Shown here: positions 34,084 through 48,200 of the stretch, one piece after another
Numbering within the stretch: the first letter of the stretch is position 1
Layout: every line of letters starts with the position of its first letter
Assembly: GCA_963691705.1 (NCBI GenBank)
Contig: OY829540.1
Location: forward strand, 70,976,367-71,040,366
Direction of reading: 5' to 3'
DNA length: 64,000 nt
Source of the DNA: Viola odorata
Taxonomy: Eukaryota; Streptophyta; Magnoliopsida; Malpighiales; Violaceae
Translations under genes and position numbers: made by a program
Notes under the pieces: model-generated
What the model was told of the DNA's origin: nothing
Database searches by the model: none
Seen by the model: only the letters and a program-made list of their open reading frames with translations

Positions 34084-34296
34084 GCCATGACTGCCTACAC
34101 GCGAATCTTGGCCAAAAAGTATCCGACTTTCTGCATCAATTGTGTTTGCCCTGGGTATGTCAAAACAGATATAAACTTCGGGACAGGCAAGTTATCCGTA
34201 GAAGAAGGCGCTGAGAGTCCAGTTAGGCTGGCATTGCTGCCCACTGGTGGTCCTTCTGGTTCGTTCTTTAGTCGCAAAGAGGTGGCACCATTTTAA

Positions 34297-34934
34297 TCGC
34301 ATTCGATCCGCCTTTATACCCACTTCTCTTGGGAATTTCTACTCTTTCACCCTGTAAAAAACCGAAGTTAAGATTTATACTTGTATGTTATGTTGTTTAT
34401 CAGTTGTAATGGAGAAACTATTGTCGTGGAGTTATCTTTCAGTACTAATGTTGCCAAATACAGAGGCTGTCCCTTATTCTGAGATATGATTGCGAGTTGG
34501 ACAAGCTAATAATTTGATTTGGGAGAAAAACAACATTACTGTTGTCTCCCTATTCAATTTTCTCATGTTATCTTGCTCATAAGTTGTAGGCTCTTTGATA
34601 ACAAATATGGAAAGGCAAATTTGGAAACAAATATCTAAGGGCTGCTTCCTGGATCCAAAAGATTAGATGGGATGCGGGTTGCACCATCAGTACGAGCGAG
34701 TGTGATTAAAACTCTTGAACCTTGAAACCTAACTTTAGATGCTTTGCGCAAAATATCACTAGTTTACAAGTTAATTTTGGCTGTAAAATCATAACGTTAA
34801 CTGCAGTGTCGTTTGGTGGAACTTGCCGTTCCATAACTTGAGCCGTCGGATCGTTTATGTATACTCCGGTGGAGGATCTGTTATGTAATAGATTTAGCTA
34901 TATATAAATTAAATAACAATTGTGCAGCATCCAA
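34297..34934. other. SDR-1 3' flank and intergenic DNA
   Basis: No gene seen between the SDR-1 stop and the tRNA. Confidence 0.6.
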
Positions 34935-35007
34935 GCGCCTGTAGCTCAGTGGATAGAGCGTCTGTTTCCTAAGCAGAAAGTCGTAGGTTCGACCCCTACC
35001 TGGCGCG
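34935..35007 (+). tRNA. tRNA-Arg (anticodon CCT)
   Basis: 73 bases fold as a cloverleaf: acceptor GCGCCTG with CTGGCGC, D arm TAGCTCAGTGGATAGAGC, anticodon stem TCTGT/GCAGA around loop TTCCTAA (anticodon CCT), T arm GTAGG-TTCGACC-CCTAC. The A and B box promoter sequences are intact, with no intron. A T-rich stretch follows from 35008. It reads AGG codons. Confidence 0.95.
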
Positions 35008-35220
35008 GTATATTCATATTTAATTAAATATTTATTTTTGCTTGTAATTTTAACTTGTTTAACTAAAAACCTTCAAAGCCCACAATGACATAAATTAAAT
35101 TACTAATAAAAGCATCAATAATTGCAGTGTAATTTTTTTAAATATTGCTTTTGACTTTTGAGTGGACTTGGCTGCATTCCTGCATTTCAAATCATCACAC
35201 AAGCTCCTAATCTCATTTTA

Positions 35221-36675
35221 ATGGCAGAGACAAGCAAGAGGTTGACTCACCATATACATAATACATCTACGTTTTCCTTTCTGTAGATTATTTTTTTTGT
35301 CAGTTTTATTTGTTTATTTATTTATTGGTGGCAATGGCATGTCAGGTTTGCAGTTGTGACAGGAGGGAACAAAGGGATTGGATTTGAAATATGCAAGCAG
35401 TTGGCTTCTAATGGGATTCTGGTGATCCTAACCGCTAGACATGAGAAGAGAGGCCTTGATGCTGTCAAGCAATTGAAAGTTTCTGCAGGTTTTTCTGATG
35501 ATCAGATAATATTTCATCAGGTTGATGTAGCTGACCCAACAAGTATTACCTCTCTAGCAGAGTTCATCAAAACCCGTTTCGAAAAGCTCGATATCTTGGT
35601 ATGATATCTCAAATCAATTGCTTGGATTTCTCTAGATGTCACGAAACTGAACTCGAAATAGGAACATGGTTATCGGCTAGCAACTTCTGATGTGGCTAGG
35701 TTCTGATAGAATGTTACATTTTTACTTTTAAGCTCACTTTCTGTAACATGTTCTCATCCGACGGGTATAATTATCTATTTGATTTTTGTCGTTGAAATAA
35801 ATGATGTATAGATATCAATCGATGAAATGAGACAATTGGAAATCTTTGCAGGTTAATAATGCAGGGATTGCTGGAGCTGTCTTGGATGAAGCAGGTCTCA
35901 TAGCTGTTGTTCCTAAGGTAATTTTCTTCTCTCAAAGCTTTTGCTTCCTATACTACTATATATAATTGGCATGGAATAATGCAGATTTTTTTAAATTGTT
36001 TCACAGATACTGGAAGGTTTGCAAGTCAGTTTTGAGGAAGTAGCTACTGAAACTTACAAGTCAGCTGAGGAATGTCTGAAAATAAACTACTACGGTGCGA
36101 AAAGAATGGCTGAAGCACTCATTCCCTTACTACAACTATCTGATTCACCAAGGATAGTCAACGTTACCTCCTCCGCGGGGAAGTTGCTGGTAATTCAATA
36201 AATGCAGTAGTTGTCTAAATTCGATTAACAGATTCGAACTCCTGAACTCTGTAACACTAGTCCAACTTTTCTACCACCAACTGAAATTTCTTGACTTATT
36301 TTTAACCAGAATGTATCAGATGAATGGGCTAAAGAAGTGTTTGCTGACGCTGAAAACCTGACAGAGGACAGAATCGATCAGGTTTTGAGCGAGCATCTTA
36401 AACATTTCAAAGAGGGTTCTCCAGTAAGGAAAGGCTGGATTGCTTACGGACTCTCTAAGGCAGCTATGAATGCATATACCAGAATCCTGGCGAAAAAGTA
36501 CCCATCTTTCTGCATCAACTGTGTCTGCCCTGGCGCTGTCAGAACAGATATAAACTTCCATACCGGCAATTTATCTGCTGGAGAAGGCGCTGAAGGTCCG
36601 TTTAGATTGGCATTGCTGCCCAACGGCGGGCCTTCTGGCTTGTTCTTCTCCCGGAAAGAAGAGGCACCTTTTTAG
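35221..36675 (+). CDS. SDR-2: NADPH-dependent short-chain dehydrogenase/reductase, salutaridine/neomenthol type
   Basis: Five exons: 35221-35240, 35346-35598, 35852-35917, 36007-36189, 36310-36675, joined at GT-AG sites into 888 nt (295 aa). The protein has the cofactor motif TGGNKGIG near the N-terminus, a VNNAG motif at the start of exon 3, the SSAGKL region with the catalytic Ser, and Y-G-L-S-K as catalytic Tyr and Lys. The C-terminal FCINCVCPG and [16 protein letters not shown] are family features. Members reduce ketones such as menthone or salutaridine; the substrate here is unknown. The first donor (GTTGAC) is weak but matches the exon 1 end of SDR-1. It appears to be the only intact copy of the array. 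Confidence 0.9.
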
Positions 36676-37204
36676 TCGCAATGCATCCTTCTCGATAAAT
36701 AAAAGAGACCTGCATTTGCTATATCTACTACTTTATACCACAATAAATAAAAAACAATTATGTTTGAGTGTACGAGCTAAAATCTCACCGTAAGATGAAT
36801 AAAAATGTTGCAGAACTCCTTATTGAAATGAGGTTTCTTTAGTGTAAAATGGGCCAAAAATGGATTGCAAATTACTGAACTGGAACTATTGGACAAATCA
36901 TTCGATTTCTAGCTTATGTTTGTCCCTATTGACAAGGAGACAGAGATTTGGAAGCAGAAAAGTGGAGAATTTGTATTTATTTTATGAACAAAACAAGGGC
37001 AAAGTATTAGCACGTGCTATGGAGGTTCTTTGTTTGATTCGCCCAATTGCAGGTAGCATCTTATTTCAGCATGATTAACTCCAACAACTAATTAATTAAA
37101 ACTTCAAAGCCGGCAATGAAAACTGATAAAACCATAATGCTGTTACAACAAGTTCTGTTTCTATCCTCAGCAGCATACAAATGCATTTTCTTTAGTTTTT
37201 CTTC
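36676..37204. other. Intergenic DNA between SDR-2 and SDR-3
   Basis: AACTTCAAAGCCGGCAATGA near 37098 resembles CCTTCAAAGCCCACAATGA near 35068 upstream of SDR-2, marking the tandem duplication. No exon 1 equivalent (ATGGCAGAG...) is found here. Confidence 0.5.
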
Positions 37205-37248
37205 ATGCTTTCGGATTTAGTTTCGTTTACCGTTTTCTTTTCTATCAG

Positions 37249-38360
37249 GTTTGCAGTTGTGACGGGAGGGAACAAGGGGATTGGATTTGAAATTTGTAGG
37301 CAGTTGGCTTCTAATGGGATCGCGGTGGTGTTAACTGCTAGAGATGAGAAGAGAGGCCTTGAAGCTGTGCAGAAAGTCAAAGAATCTTCAGGTTTCTCTG
37401 ATGATCTGATAAAATTTCATCAGGTTGATGTGGCTGATCCAACTAGTATTACCTCTCTAGCAGAGTTCATCAAGACCCATTTCCGAAAGCTCCATATCCT
37501 GGTATATCTTAGGATCAATTTCTTGAAAAGATAGCTACGGGATATGAAACTGAATTGGAAATCATAAACCCAATCAGTTATATTATTGCTTTATTTTGCA
37601 AGGTTAATAATGCAGGCGTTTCTGGAGCTATCTTGGATGAAGAAGCTTTCAAAGAAGCTGTTTCTCAGGTAATTTTCCATGGGTAACAGTCGAAAAGATT
37701 CTGTAAGGATTGCATCAGTTAACCTATACACACAGCTTACTGGAATTATTTCACAGATGGCGAAAGGTCTGCAAGTCAATTCGGACGGACTAGCTACGGA
37801 CACTTATGAGTTAGCTGAGGAATGTCTGAGAATAAACTACTACGGTGGGAAAAAAATGACAGAAGCTCTGATTCCCTTTCTACAAATGTCTGATGCACCA
37901 AGAATTGTCAACGTGTCATCTTCCGGAGGGAAGTTGCAGGTAAAACTGCATATGCAATACTTGTGCATGCAGTATCAGTTAGTGTTACTTAGAATCTCTT
38001 GAGTAAGTAGACATATGGGTCTCATTTTATTTTCTTGACTAATATGACATTTGGAATCAGAATATACCAAATGAATGGGCTAAAGAAGTGTTAGGCGATG
38101 GCGCAAATCTTACAGAAGAGGGAGTAGACTAGGTTTTGAACCAGTATCTACAAGATTTCAAAGATGGTTCTTTGAAATCCAAAGACTGGCCTTCTTTTGG
38201 ATCAGCCTATAAAGAGTCTAAAGCAGCTATGAATGCCTACACCCGAATCCTGGACAAAAAGTACCCATCTTTCTGCATCAACTCTGTCTGTCCTGGCCAT
38301 GTCAGGACAGATATAACTTTCCATACCGGCAACTTATCTGCTGAAGAAGGCGCTGAAAGT
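37249..38360 (+). pseudogene. SDR-3: broken short-chain dehydrogenase/reductase
   Basis: Exons 37249-37501, 37603-37668, 37757-37939 and 38061-38360 parallel SDR-2, with [19 protein letters not shown] and the Y-K-E-S-K catalytic motif. The short first exon is missing; an upstream in-frame ATG at 37205 could give only a different N-terminus by reading through the acceptor. In exon 5 a TAG replaces a Gln codon (GVD-stop-VLNQ) near 38131, before the catalytic Tyr. The 3' end is cut at 38360, after GAEGAES-type codons (here EEGAES), where duplicated promoter DNA of the neighbouring DUF26 gene begins and supplies a TAA. Non-functional. Confidence 0.9.
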
Positions 38361-38362
38361 TA

Positions 38363-38963
38363 AAAAGAATATTGAAGTGATACAAGAAATTTAAAAAGAA
38401 AAGAATTAAGAAAGATAACCCAAAATGAATATTGAAGTGATACAAGAAATTTAAAAAGAAAAGAATTAACGCGCCAATATTGAATTGGTCAGTCTGAAGT
38501 ATTGCAAGAACATTCTGAATTGATTTTTTTTTAAAAAAAAGGAACATTCTTAATTGATTAATTCATAAAAAGACTGAATCAATTAAATTGTTGAGGAAAA
38601 GTTCAACAAGATAGTAATTGAATCAATTATAATTGAATTAGATTAGTAATTGTAAAGTGGTGGTAAGAAATCTCATCTAGATTGATCTTTGTATTCTCAT
38701 TATTGAATTGGTCAGTCCGAAGTATTGCAAGAACGTTCTTAATTGATTAATAACTAGATAAAAAGACTGAATCAATTAAATTGTTGCGGACAAGTTCAAC
38801 ATACATACCGATTTATTTACCCTTTTTACCTCTATAAACAACTATAAAAGCCAATAATTCAGAATCCCATCCTCATTAAATTCTGAAGAAACTAATCACA
38901 AAAATGAAATTTACAACCTCTGTTTGTCTACATTCCCATCTCCTCCTTGCCCTATGTACCATC
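38363..38963 (+). repeat. Duplicated promoter/5' segment of the secreted DUF26 gene
   Basis: Matches 22512-23072 over its full length. It starts exactly where SDR-3 is truncated. Within it, ATATTGAAGTGATACAAGAAATTT.. occurs twice in tandem (38370 and 38427), and a ~220-base unit is repeated at about 38478 and 38702. It contains the promoter and first ~20 codons of the gene at 38904. Confidence 0.85.
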
Positions 38964-39704
38964 ATCAGTGCCCAAATATGTTATGACACCGGAAACTTCA
39001 CGACCACCAGTCCATACGCCGAAAACCGCCGCCACGTCTTCTCTTCTCTAGCTACAAATGTCATACTAAACGGTGGCTTCTTCTCCGTCGCCATCGGGCA
39101 AGACAGTGACCAAGTGTACGGCCAAGCGCTCTGCGTCACCAACGCTCCACCAGAAGATTGCTCCCGTTGCGTTACTTTAGCAGTTGGAGGTCTAGCAAAA
39201 ACTTGTCCTAACCAAAAAGAAGCAATTTCTCTGGGAGGTGATCCGATTCCTTGCATCGTACGCTACGCGAATCGGCCCATATTTGGTAAAATGGAGCTGA
39301 ACCCTGCTAAGATTTTGACCAACATCGGTGACATCACATCGAACATGACCGAATTCGACCAAGTATGGGGTGATTTGATAGGAACACTTATAACAAGAGC
39401 TTCCATGGGATATTCTTCCATTAATAGAAAGTTGTATGCAGCTGGAGTTGCTAATTTGGTGAGGCCAAATGAAAGCATATATGCTTTAATGGAGTGCACG
39501 CCCGATATTTCGGAGTCCGAATGCCGATACTGCCTGGAACAATCGGCGATTGCATATCAAAATTGTTGTCATGGGAAACGAGGAGGACCTGTGTCGAGAC
39601 CCAGCTGTTTCTTCAGGTGGGATATGTATCCATTCTATAATGCTTTTAACAACGTTTCAACTCTTTCTTCCCCTCCTCCTCTTCTTCCTCCGCCAACTGA
39701 ATAA
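38904..39704 (+). CDS. Cysteine-rich repeat secretory protein (two DUF26 domains)
   Basis: One exon, 266 aa. The signal peptide MKFTTSVCLHSHLLLALCTI is followed by two Gnk2/DUF26 domains with C-X8-C-X2-C at CVTNAPPEDCSRC and CTPDISESECRYC, and a Pro-rich tail. DUF26 proteins act in the apoplast or as receptor ectodomains; some bind mannose. No TM or kinase exons follow in the next kilobase, so this is either a free secreted protein or a CRK that lost its kinase. The start codon is conserved here, while its truncated copy at 22512-23072 has lost it. Confidence 0.88.
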   Translation: MKFTTSVCLHSHLLLALCTIISAQICYDTGNFTTTSPYAENRRHVFSSLATNVILNGGFFSVAIGQDSDQVYGQALCVTNAPPEDCSRCVTLAVGGLAKTCPNQKEAISLGGDPIPCIVRYANRPIFGKMELNPAKILTNIGDITSNMTEFDQVWGDLIGTLITRASMGYSSINRKLYAAGVANLVRPNESIYALMECTPDISESECRYCLEQSAIAYQNCCHGKRGGPVSRPSCFFRWDMYPFYNAFNNVSTLSSPPPLLPPPTE

Positions 39705-41242
39705 ATTCAATTCTTGAATTTATTTATGCGAAAAATATACATTATCTTGATAATTTATGGCATATTTCTTCCTTGAATTATGTAGATATAGACGTGTCTA
39801 TATCATTCTAATAATTCCTTATATTATGTTTTTATTTATTTATATTAATTCATCTTTCATGCCTATACATGTATAAGGCTCCTTCTACATTATGCTATTG
39901 ATGCACAAATAATAATAAAGATGTTGTTTTTATCCTCTTGTTATCTCATCTCATTCCTTTAATCTTACTTTTATTTATTTATTATTGAATTGACACTCTA
40001 GACTCTCTACTTATGTTTGTGATACATTATATCGCCATACTATTTCTTTAGCGATATATCTAACCGTTAAAACTGACATGTTAAGTTAGGCAAAATATCC
40101 ATGGAGAATCCAACACGCTACGATAGAACAATATTGTTCTCACATGCCAGCCACGTGAAATCCGCGCCTTGCAAATCCATTTACGTGAAATTGATTGGAA
40201 AATTCAAACGAAATTACTAAAATTTATCAGCGATAATTTTGACCACCCTATCCAAGAGATTGAGCTTCTCTAATTTTCTCTTGAACATGATCAGTCATGT
40301 TAGAAGAATCTGAACCGTTCAATAAAATTGAACAGATGAGATTAAAAATTCAAGTCACTAATGAGTTGACCACTTGTTGAATTTTATTGACTGGTCAACT
40401 CATTAATGACTTACTGGCTTTATTTTCATCTTCACAATCATTGGACAATTTTTGTTTAAAATTGATATATTGTTTTTTTTTATTGGCTTCTCTTCCATTG
40501 ATATTAAAATATTCATATTAATTTGAATTTTGAACATGGTAGTATCATATATCATATTGTTTAAAAAAAAAGGAAATATACGTTAAATTTTGATTGGTTT
40601 TTATTATTTTATGTTAATATTATTACATTCCGGTTATAATTCAACAATTGTTTTACTTTTTTTCTTCTTAAAATTTATTATATTATTAATTATCATTAAA
40701 ATATTAGGAATTAAACTGATAATCTATTTTATTTTATAAAACATGTACTAACCAACAATACTTATTTTTAATAGTAACACTTTATAAATTTTATAATATC
40801 GTATTCATATGGTATTGGTCTATGTGCCAAAAAATACCACACTTTTAATAAACATTTAAAGGACTGAAATTTTGGAACATTTTGATTTAGAAAGGAATAT
40901 AGCAATGGTGGACTTGGAGTCCATCTTTAATAAAATAGAAGGAGAGAGTAGTTTCAATATTAAAAATAAAACATGTAATTCTAGCTACGTTAAAAGTCAT
41001 GCTTGGATATTAATTACTACCAATTCTATCCACAAAAAAGAACAAATCACCTCTCTTTTTTTTTTAAAAAAAGGATTTCCTTAATACTTGAGTTCAAGCC
41101 CAAAACGTCGATTACAAGTGTCTACTGTCTAGGGACTAAAGTGAGTGTGAACCCGTTATATACAACCCTTCTCGTCCCCAATTTTGTATTTCATCAATTG
41201 CTTTTCATGTGCTTTCCATACTGAAACATCGCCACTATTTAG
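39705..41242. other. AT-rich intergenic DNA with a hairpin
   Basis: No gene. Contains the 21-bp inverted repeat at 40352-40412 and scattered short frames without similarity. Confidence 0.55.
40352..40412. repeat. Short perfect-like hairpin
   Basis: AAGTCACTAATGAGTTGACCA pairs with TGGTCAACTCATTAATGACTT across a 19-base loop, with one mismatch. It could be a small MITE or a relic; no transcript evidence. Confidence 0.75.
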
Positions 41243-41967
41243 GCAGAGGTTCTGTATAAACTCATCGAAGAGTGTGCCGATCTCAGAGAAGATGGGTCAG
41301 AAATTGTTGATGACCTATCTGTGGAACTGGTACCATTGGTCTGACTCTTACCAGAAGGTAAATCTCTTACCAACATTAGACATTTATCTCCATATCCCTT
41401 TTATTTGGCGAGGGCTAAACATGTTTATGGCTATGAGGTAGTTCCTCAAGCAATCTCAGATACTCGTCGAAATGCCGAGCTAAATGGCACAAGCAATGCT
41501 ACATTTGTTCAAGGAGATCTTTAACAAAATTGATGAAAATTTTGGAAAAGATTTTCCAAAGCCTGACATAGTCATCTCTGGTAATCTTTACAATTTTTCC
41601 TGTTCAGTTTTCCCTCACATTTCTTTTCTTCATAATGCGGCTGTCTTGATTTTTCATGCATATCTTTGTTGAAGCCATATAGAGTTCTTTTTAATCTGAC
41701 AAATTTGGCAGATCCAAACCGTCCTGGTATGCACATGAAGTTGATTAAATTTCTGTTAAAGCTGAGGGCTCCACGTATTGTCTATGTATCATGCAATCCT
41801 GACACATGTGCTCGTGACCTCGATTACCTTTGCCACGGATCGGTATGTTATTTTCTTTCTTTTGATTATATTGCTTTCTGAACGATATATCTAAATTTCG
41901 GAATTCTCTGCATTTTGGAGCTCATACGCCTCATATCGAATGTCTTTGCTTATTGGAGCTCTGCTGA
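41243..41967 (+). pseudogene. TrmA/TRM2-type tRNA (uracil-5)-methyltransferase relic
   Basis: Blocks in order: AEVLYKLIEECADLREDGSEIV, a CGTGTIGLTLTRR SAM-binding motif, HVYGYEVVPQAISDTRRNAELNG, DPNRPGMH, the catalytic-Cys block APRIVYVSCNPDTCARDLDYL, and a last exon AHTPHIECLCLLEL ending at 41965-41967. These match the C-terminal half of plant RNA uridine methyltransferases. Frame is lost before the SAM motif (41310-41330) and by an extra T in GGAGATCTTTAAC near 41520. The N-terminal half is absent. It lies just upstream of the CRK gene. Confidence 0.85.
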
Positions 41968-42389
41968 TCCTTGCTTCTAACTACATGGTGTCTTGTGTTC
42001 ATACGCTCTTGCTCTTCATATCGAATGTCCAGATTCAACATTTTCATTCAACGTCTTGTCTCACTCACCTTCAATCTGGACCAGAGTGGACCTCCACCGG
42101 ACCCTTTCGGCTGACTGAAAACAATTTCAAAGCAATTTGGTATTCACTTACGTCTCTATCGCAGTTGTCTTGTAGTGTGCCTTCTGAAGTCGGGTACTGC
42201 TCCGTTCACCCCGTCTCTCAAGTCTCAAGTTCTCTTTTTCTTTTTTCCACAACCTTAGACCATTCTCTGTTGAAACTTCAGACAATAAATTTTCTCATCT
42301 CCTTCCTCCCTTCAATAAAGCACAGTCCAGAACACCAGAAATGGATGACAATACTAATCTCCATCTTCAGAAATTCTTAGTCTCAGAGT

Positions 42390-45271
<2,882 letters not shown>

Positions 45272-48200
45272 TTTGAAGTGTAAATATACATCCTAGATTT
45301 TTCCCATTATTAAACACTCAAGGAAGATCAAAGAATAAAGGAATGTAAAAAATTATGTTAAGATAATCAGGAATGAGCTATATATCATTTTTATACCAGT
45401 TAGTTGCAGAACTCACGGGATACGCATATTTATATCTATCTATAAAACTATAAAAATTTGAGAGGAAGTTACCTAGAATTTTTAAAATTCTCTCGTAAGT
45501 CCATGTATCATCTCTTGATCATTTTAATGAAAATTTATATCTTAGCTCATGGAATCCGTAAAAATTGACGTTTTGGATTATAAAGAGTCTAAATTCTTTA
45601 TCTAAATATGTATACAAATTATGCTTGCAAATGATCTATTATAGACAAGCATATGACGCAAAAATCAAGAATGTAGAAAGGAATTAGGATACGAAGATAG
45701 AGATGAGGAGAATGGGGTTGTACTCACTGGACAATTTGAGATTTTTTATCAATCATTTTACAATTCAATTCTAAAAATGATTCATATTTTTTATTGGTTT
45801 TTAAATATAATTACTTTATTATTTTTACAACTATTCAACACGTAGATTTGATGCTAGTTATTATCAATAAATAATAAATTTTGTATGATATTAGAAAAAA
45901 GATATAACGCATAATGAATAATTTTTTAAAGTTCTTTTTAAATTGAAATATTCTTAAAATGGTCTCAAAGTAAAGTTCAACCACAACATTTTGGTGGTCA
46001 AACGCTATATTTGTTCAAATTCTTAATTAGATGCTTATTAATTTATGAAGAATATAATTTGCTTTTTCTTTTGATTTGTATATCCATGTAGGAATGAGTG
46101 TTTTAATCAAATAGATGCACTCTTAATTATTTTAAAATTATAAGATTCTTTTAATTACGAGCGAGTTAGATATCGATATATAATTCTGCTATTCTAAGGT
46201 GAAATTAATTCTCATTTTTTCCTTACTCGGTTATTAATGTTGCTCTAGAGTGTTTTTTTTATTTAAAAAAAATAGACTGGTCTTATTTTTAGCATTGAAT
46301 ATATTGTATTTTCCCTTGAATGTTTTCTTTGATTTACTCGTTAATTTTCTAGACCAACTTTCTTTCTTTCTTCTAATCCATATATAATGTAAAATTGATA
46401 CAAAACTAAATGTAATGTAGTGTTGACACGTGACATTTTGATAGTTAATACAGAATTCACATATGGTATTTGAATATAATAATTAGAATTTAAAAGATTA
46501 TTAATAAGTTAATTTAATTAACCAATTAATTAATATAATAAATTACTTAAAATATTATTTTTATAATTATTCAATATTTATTATATTTATTTCAAAACTA
46601 TGATCTTCAATTATTTATTTAAATAAAATAAAATAAATATTAACAAAAAGAATTATTCATTTTAATTAATTAAACAATAAAACTAAATAGATGATTAAAA
46701 TAATATTAATGGATATCAATCAAGGTCTATTTATTAACCAAGTTAATTTATTCATTTTTCACTTATACGATCTTATTAGTCATTTAATCTCATTACTATC
46801 GTAATTTATTATTTTTTAATTGAAAGTATATTACATACACCAAAAAGTTTAATATATTAAGACCATTTAAAAAATCAAGACCCTCTATTATATTATAATA
46901 TCTTTTAATTATTAGTAGTTATTAATCCTTTGATTATTATAATTAATTATTTTATAACTTTTGATTATATTGCATACATATAATAAAAATAAAAATTTCA
47001 TATGATATTTCTAAAACAATTAAGACATTGATCTTATTATGCTAATAATATATTTTAATTACATAAAATTTACACTTTTAATTTTATTATTAATAATTAA
47101 TAATATACGCGCTTAGGAGACTAATTTATTGTTAAATGAGAAAGACTTTTGAAATAAGAGAAATATACAGCGGTCAGCAAATAATAAAGATCTCAGGCAC
47201 GATGAACTTAATAATTAGTAAAAAAAAGTGTAGGAAGATAAAAAATATTATAAATTTATAAACTATTACGATTTTAATGTTTTAATTTTATCTCGGCTTT
47301 TCATGAGGAATTAATCAATAACAATATTATAAATTTATAAAATCTTATGAATTTGACAACTTTAGTTCTAATTTTTATCGAAATTATTTTCTCTTCAAAC
47401 GAGTTTAAAGATGATCATTGAACCCATATATAGATTATAAAAAGGGAATAAATAATATTATAGTCAATTTTCTTAAGCTGAATTATAGATAAATGAAAAT
47501 AATATTTTGTTCGGAAGGAGTGAAACGATGACTAAGTGGAAAAAATATCAAATATAATTCCACGATAACTTCAATAAGAACATGTGATCATTACATTAGT
47601 TACTCCCTCCATTCTAATAGACGTTTTGACTTTGAACACACATATTGAGGAAGCCGAATGACGTATTATTTGACCCAAAAAATCTTTTATATCCCTAAAA
47701 CTAAGGCAAACCTATGAAGCATTACCCAACTCTCAAGTATCCTAAATCTAATGAAGAAGAATAAGAAACCCAAGTGTCACTCTCCTATCAAGAAAGTGCA
47801 CAACAGTACCCAATCTTTTTCATACCAAGAATTTCAAGTCCAGGATGCGCGTGGCTAAAGCATATTAGTCTCGAGATTGGGCAGATTTTTAGGGGGAAAA
47901 AAAGAATCACATGTGGTTTTGAAGATTGTTTTTTCTCGCAAGATTACCGAGTTGTTGGAGCAATGAGAGAGACCCAGTCGTTTTCTGATTTTTAGCCATT
48001 TTTTCAGCTCTGCATCTTCCTATCCGAAACCGAAACCAAAACCAAAACCGTACACTTATATTATATCTCGTCTCTTTTCTTTGAAATAATACTAAATTAA
48101 ATAAATATTTTGGTTTTAGAAAATTAGTATCAAATAATTAACACTAATACCATTGGTTCACGATATTGTGGGGCTTACATGAAAGTGGCAGGATCTAAAG
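45272..48200. other. Long AT-rich intergenic DNA
   Basis: No gene seen. 46400-47400 is extremely AT-rich. At 47600 TTACTCCCTCCATTCTAATAG is a Stowaway/CACTA-like MITE end without a clear partner. Confidence 0.6.

Larger units (their letters stand above)
23202..34296 (+). pseudogene. SDR-1: short-chain dehydrogenase/reductase (salutaridine/neomenthol type) split by four LTR insertions
   Basis: Exons: 23202-23221; 23343-23397 plus 26198-26392; 26565-26630; 29112-29297; 29432-29499 plus 31401-31502 plus 34089-34296. They show the NADP-binding TGSNKGIG motif, the NNAG motif, and YIISK as the catalytic Y-X3-K. Family members reduce ketones with NADPH. Leaving out the insertions and one copy of each target duplication, the exon lengths sum to 900 nt, a multiple of three, and I see no stop or frameshift within them. 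The gene is therefore broken only by insertions: a gag-bearing element and a solo LTR and a third element in exons, and a miniature element in an intron. SDR-2 at 35221 is the closest intact paralogue. Confidence 0.93.

Noticed and set aside
33745..34296. Frames running through the N gap
   Set aside because: They exist only because N is read as open; the ends belong to LTR and SDR-1 sequence.
37205..37248. Alternative start giving SDR-3 a new N-terminus
   Set aside because: It needs failure of the conserved acceptor, and the gene is dead anyway because of the stop near 38131.
41940..42380. 146-codon frame just before the CRK
   Set aside because: It begins in the last exon of the methyltransferase relic in another frame and runs into the CRK leader.
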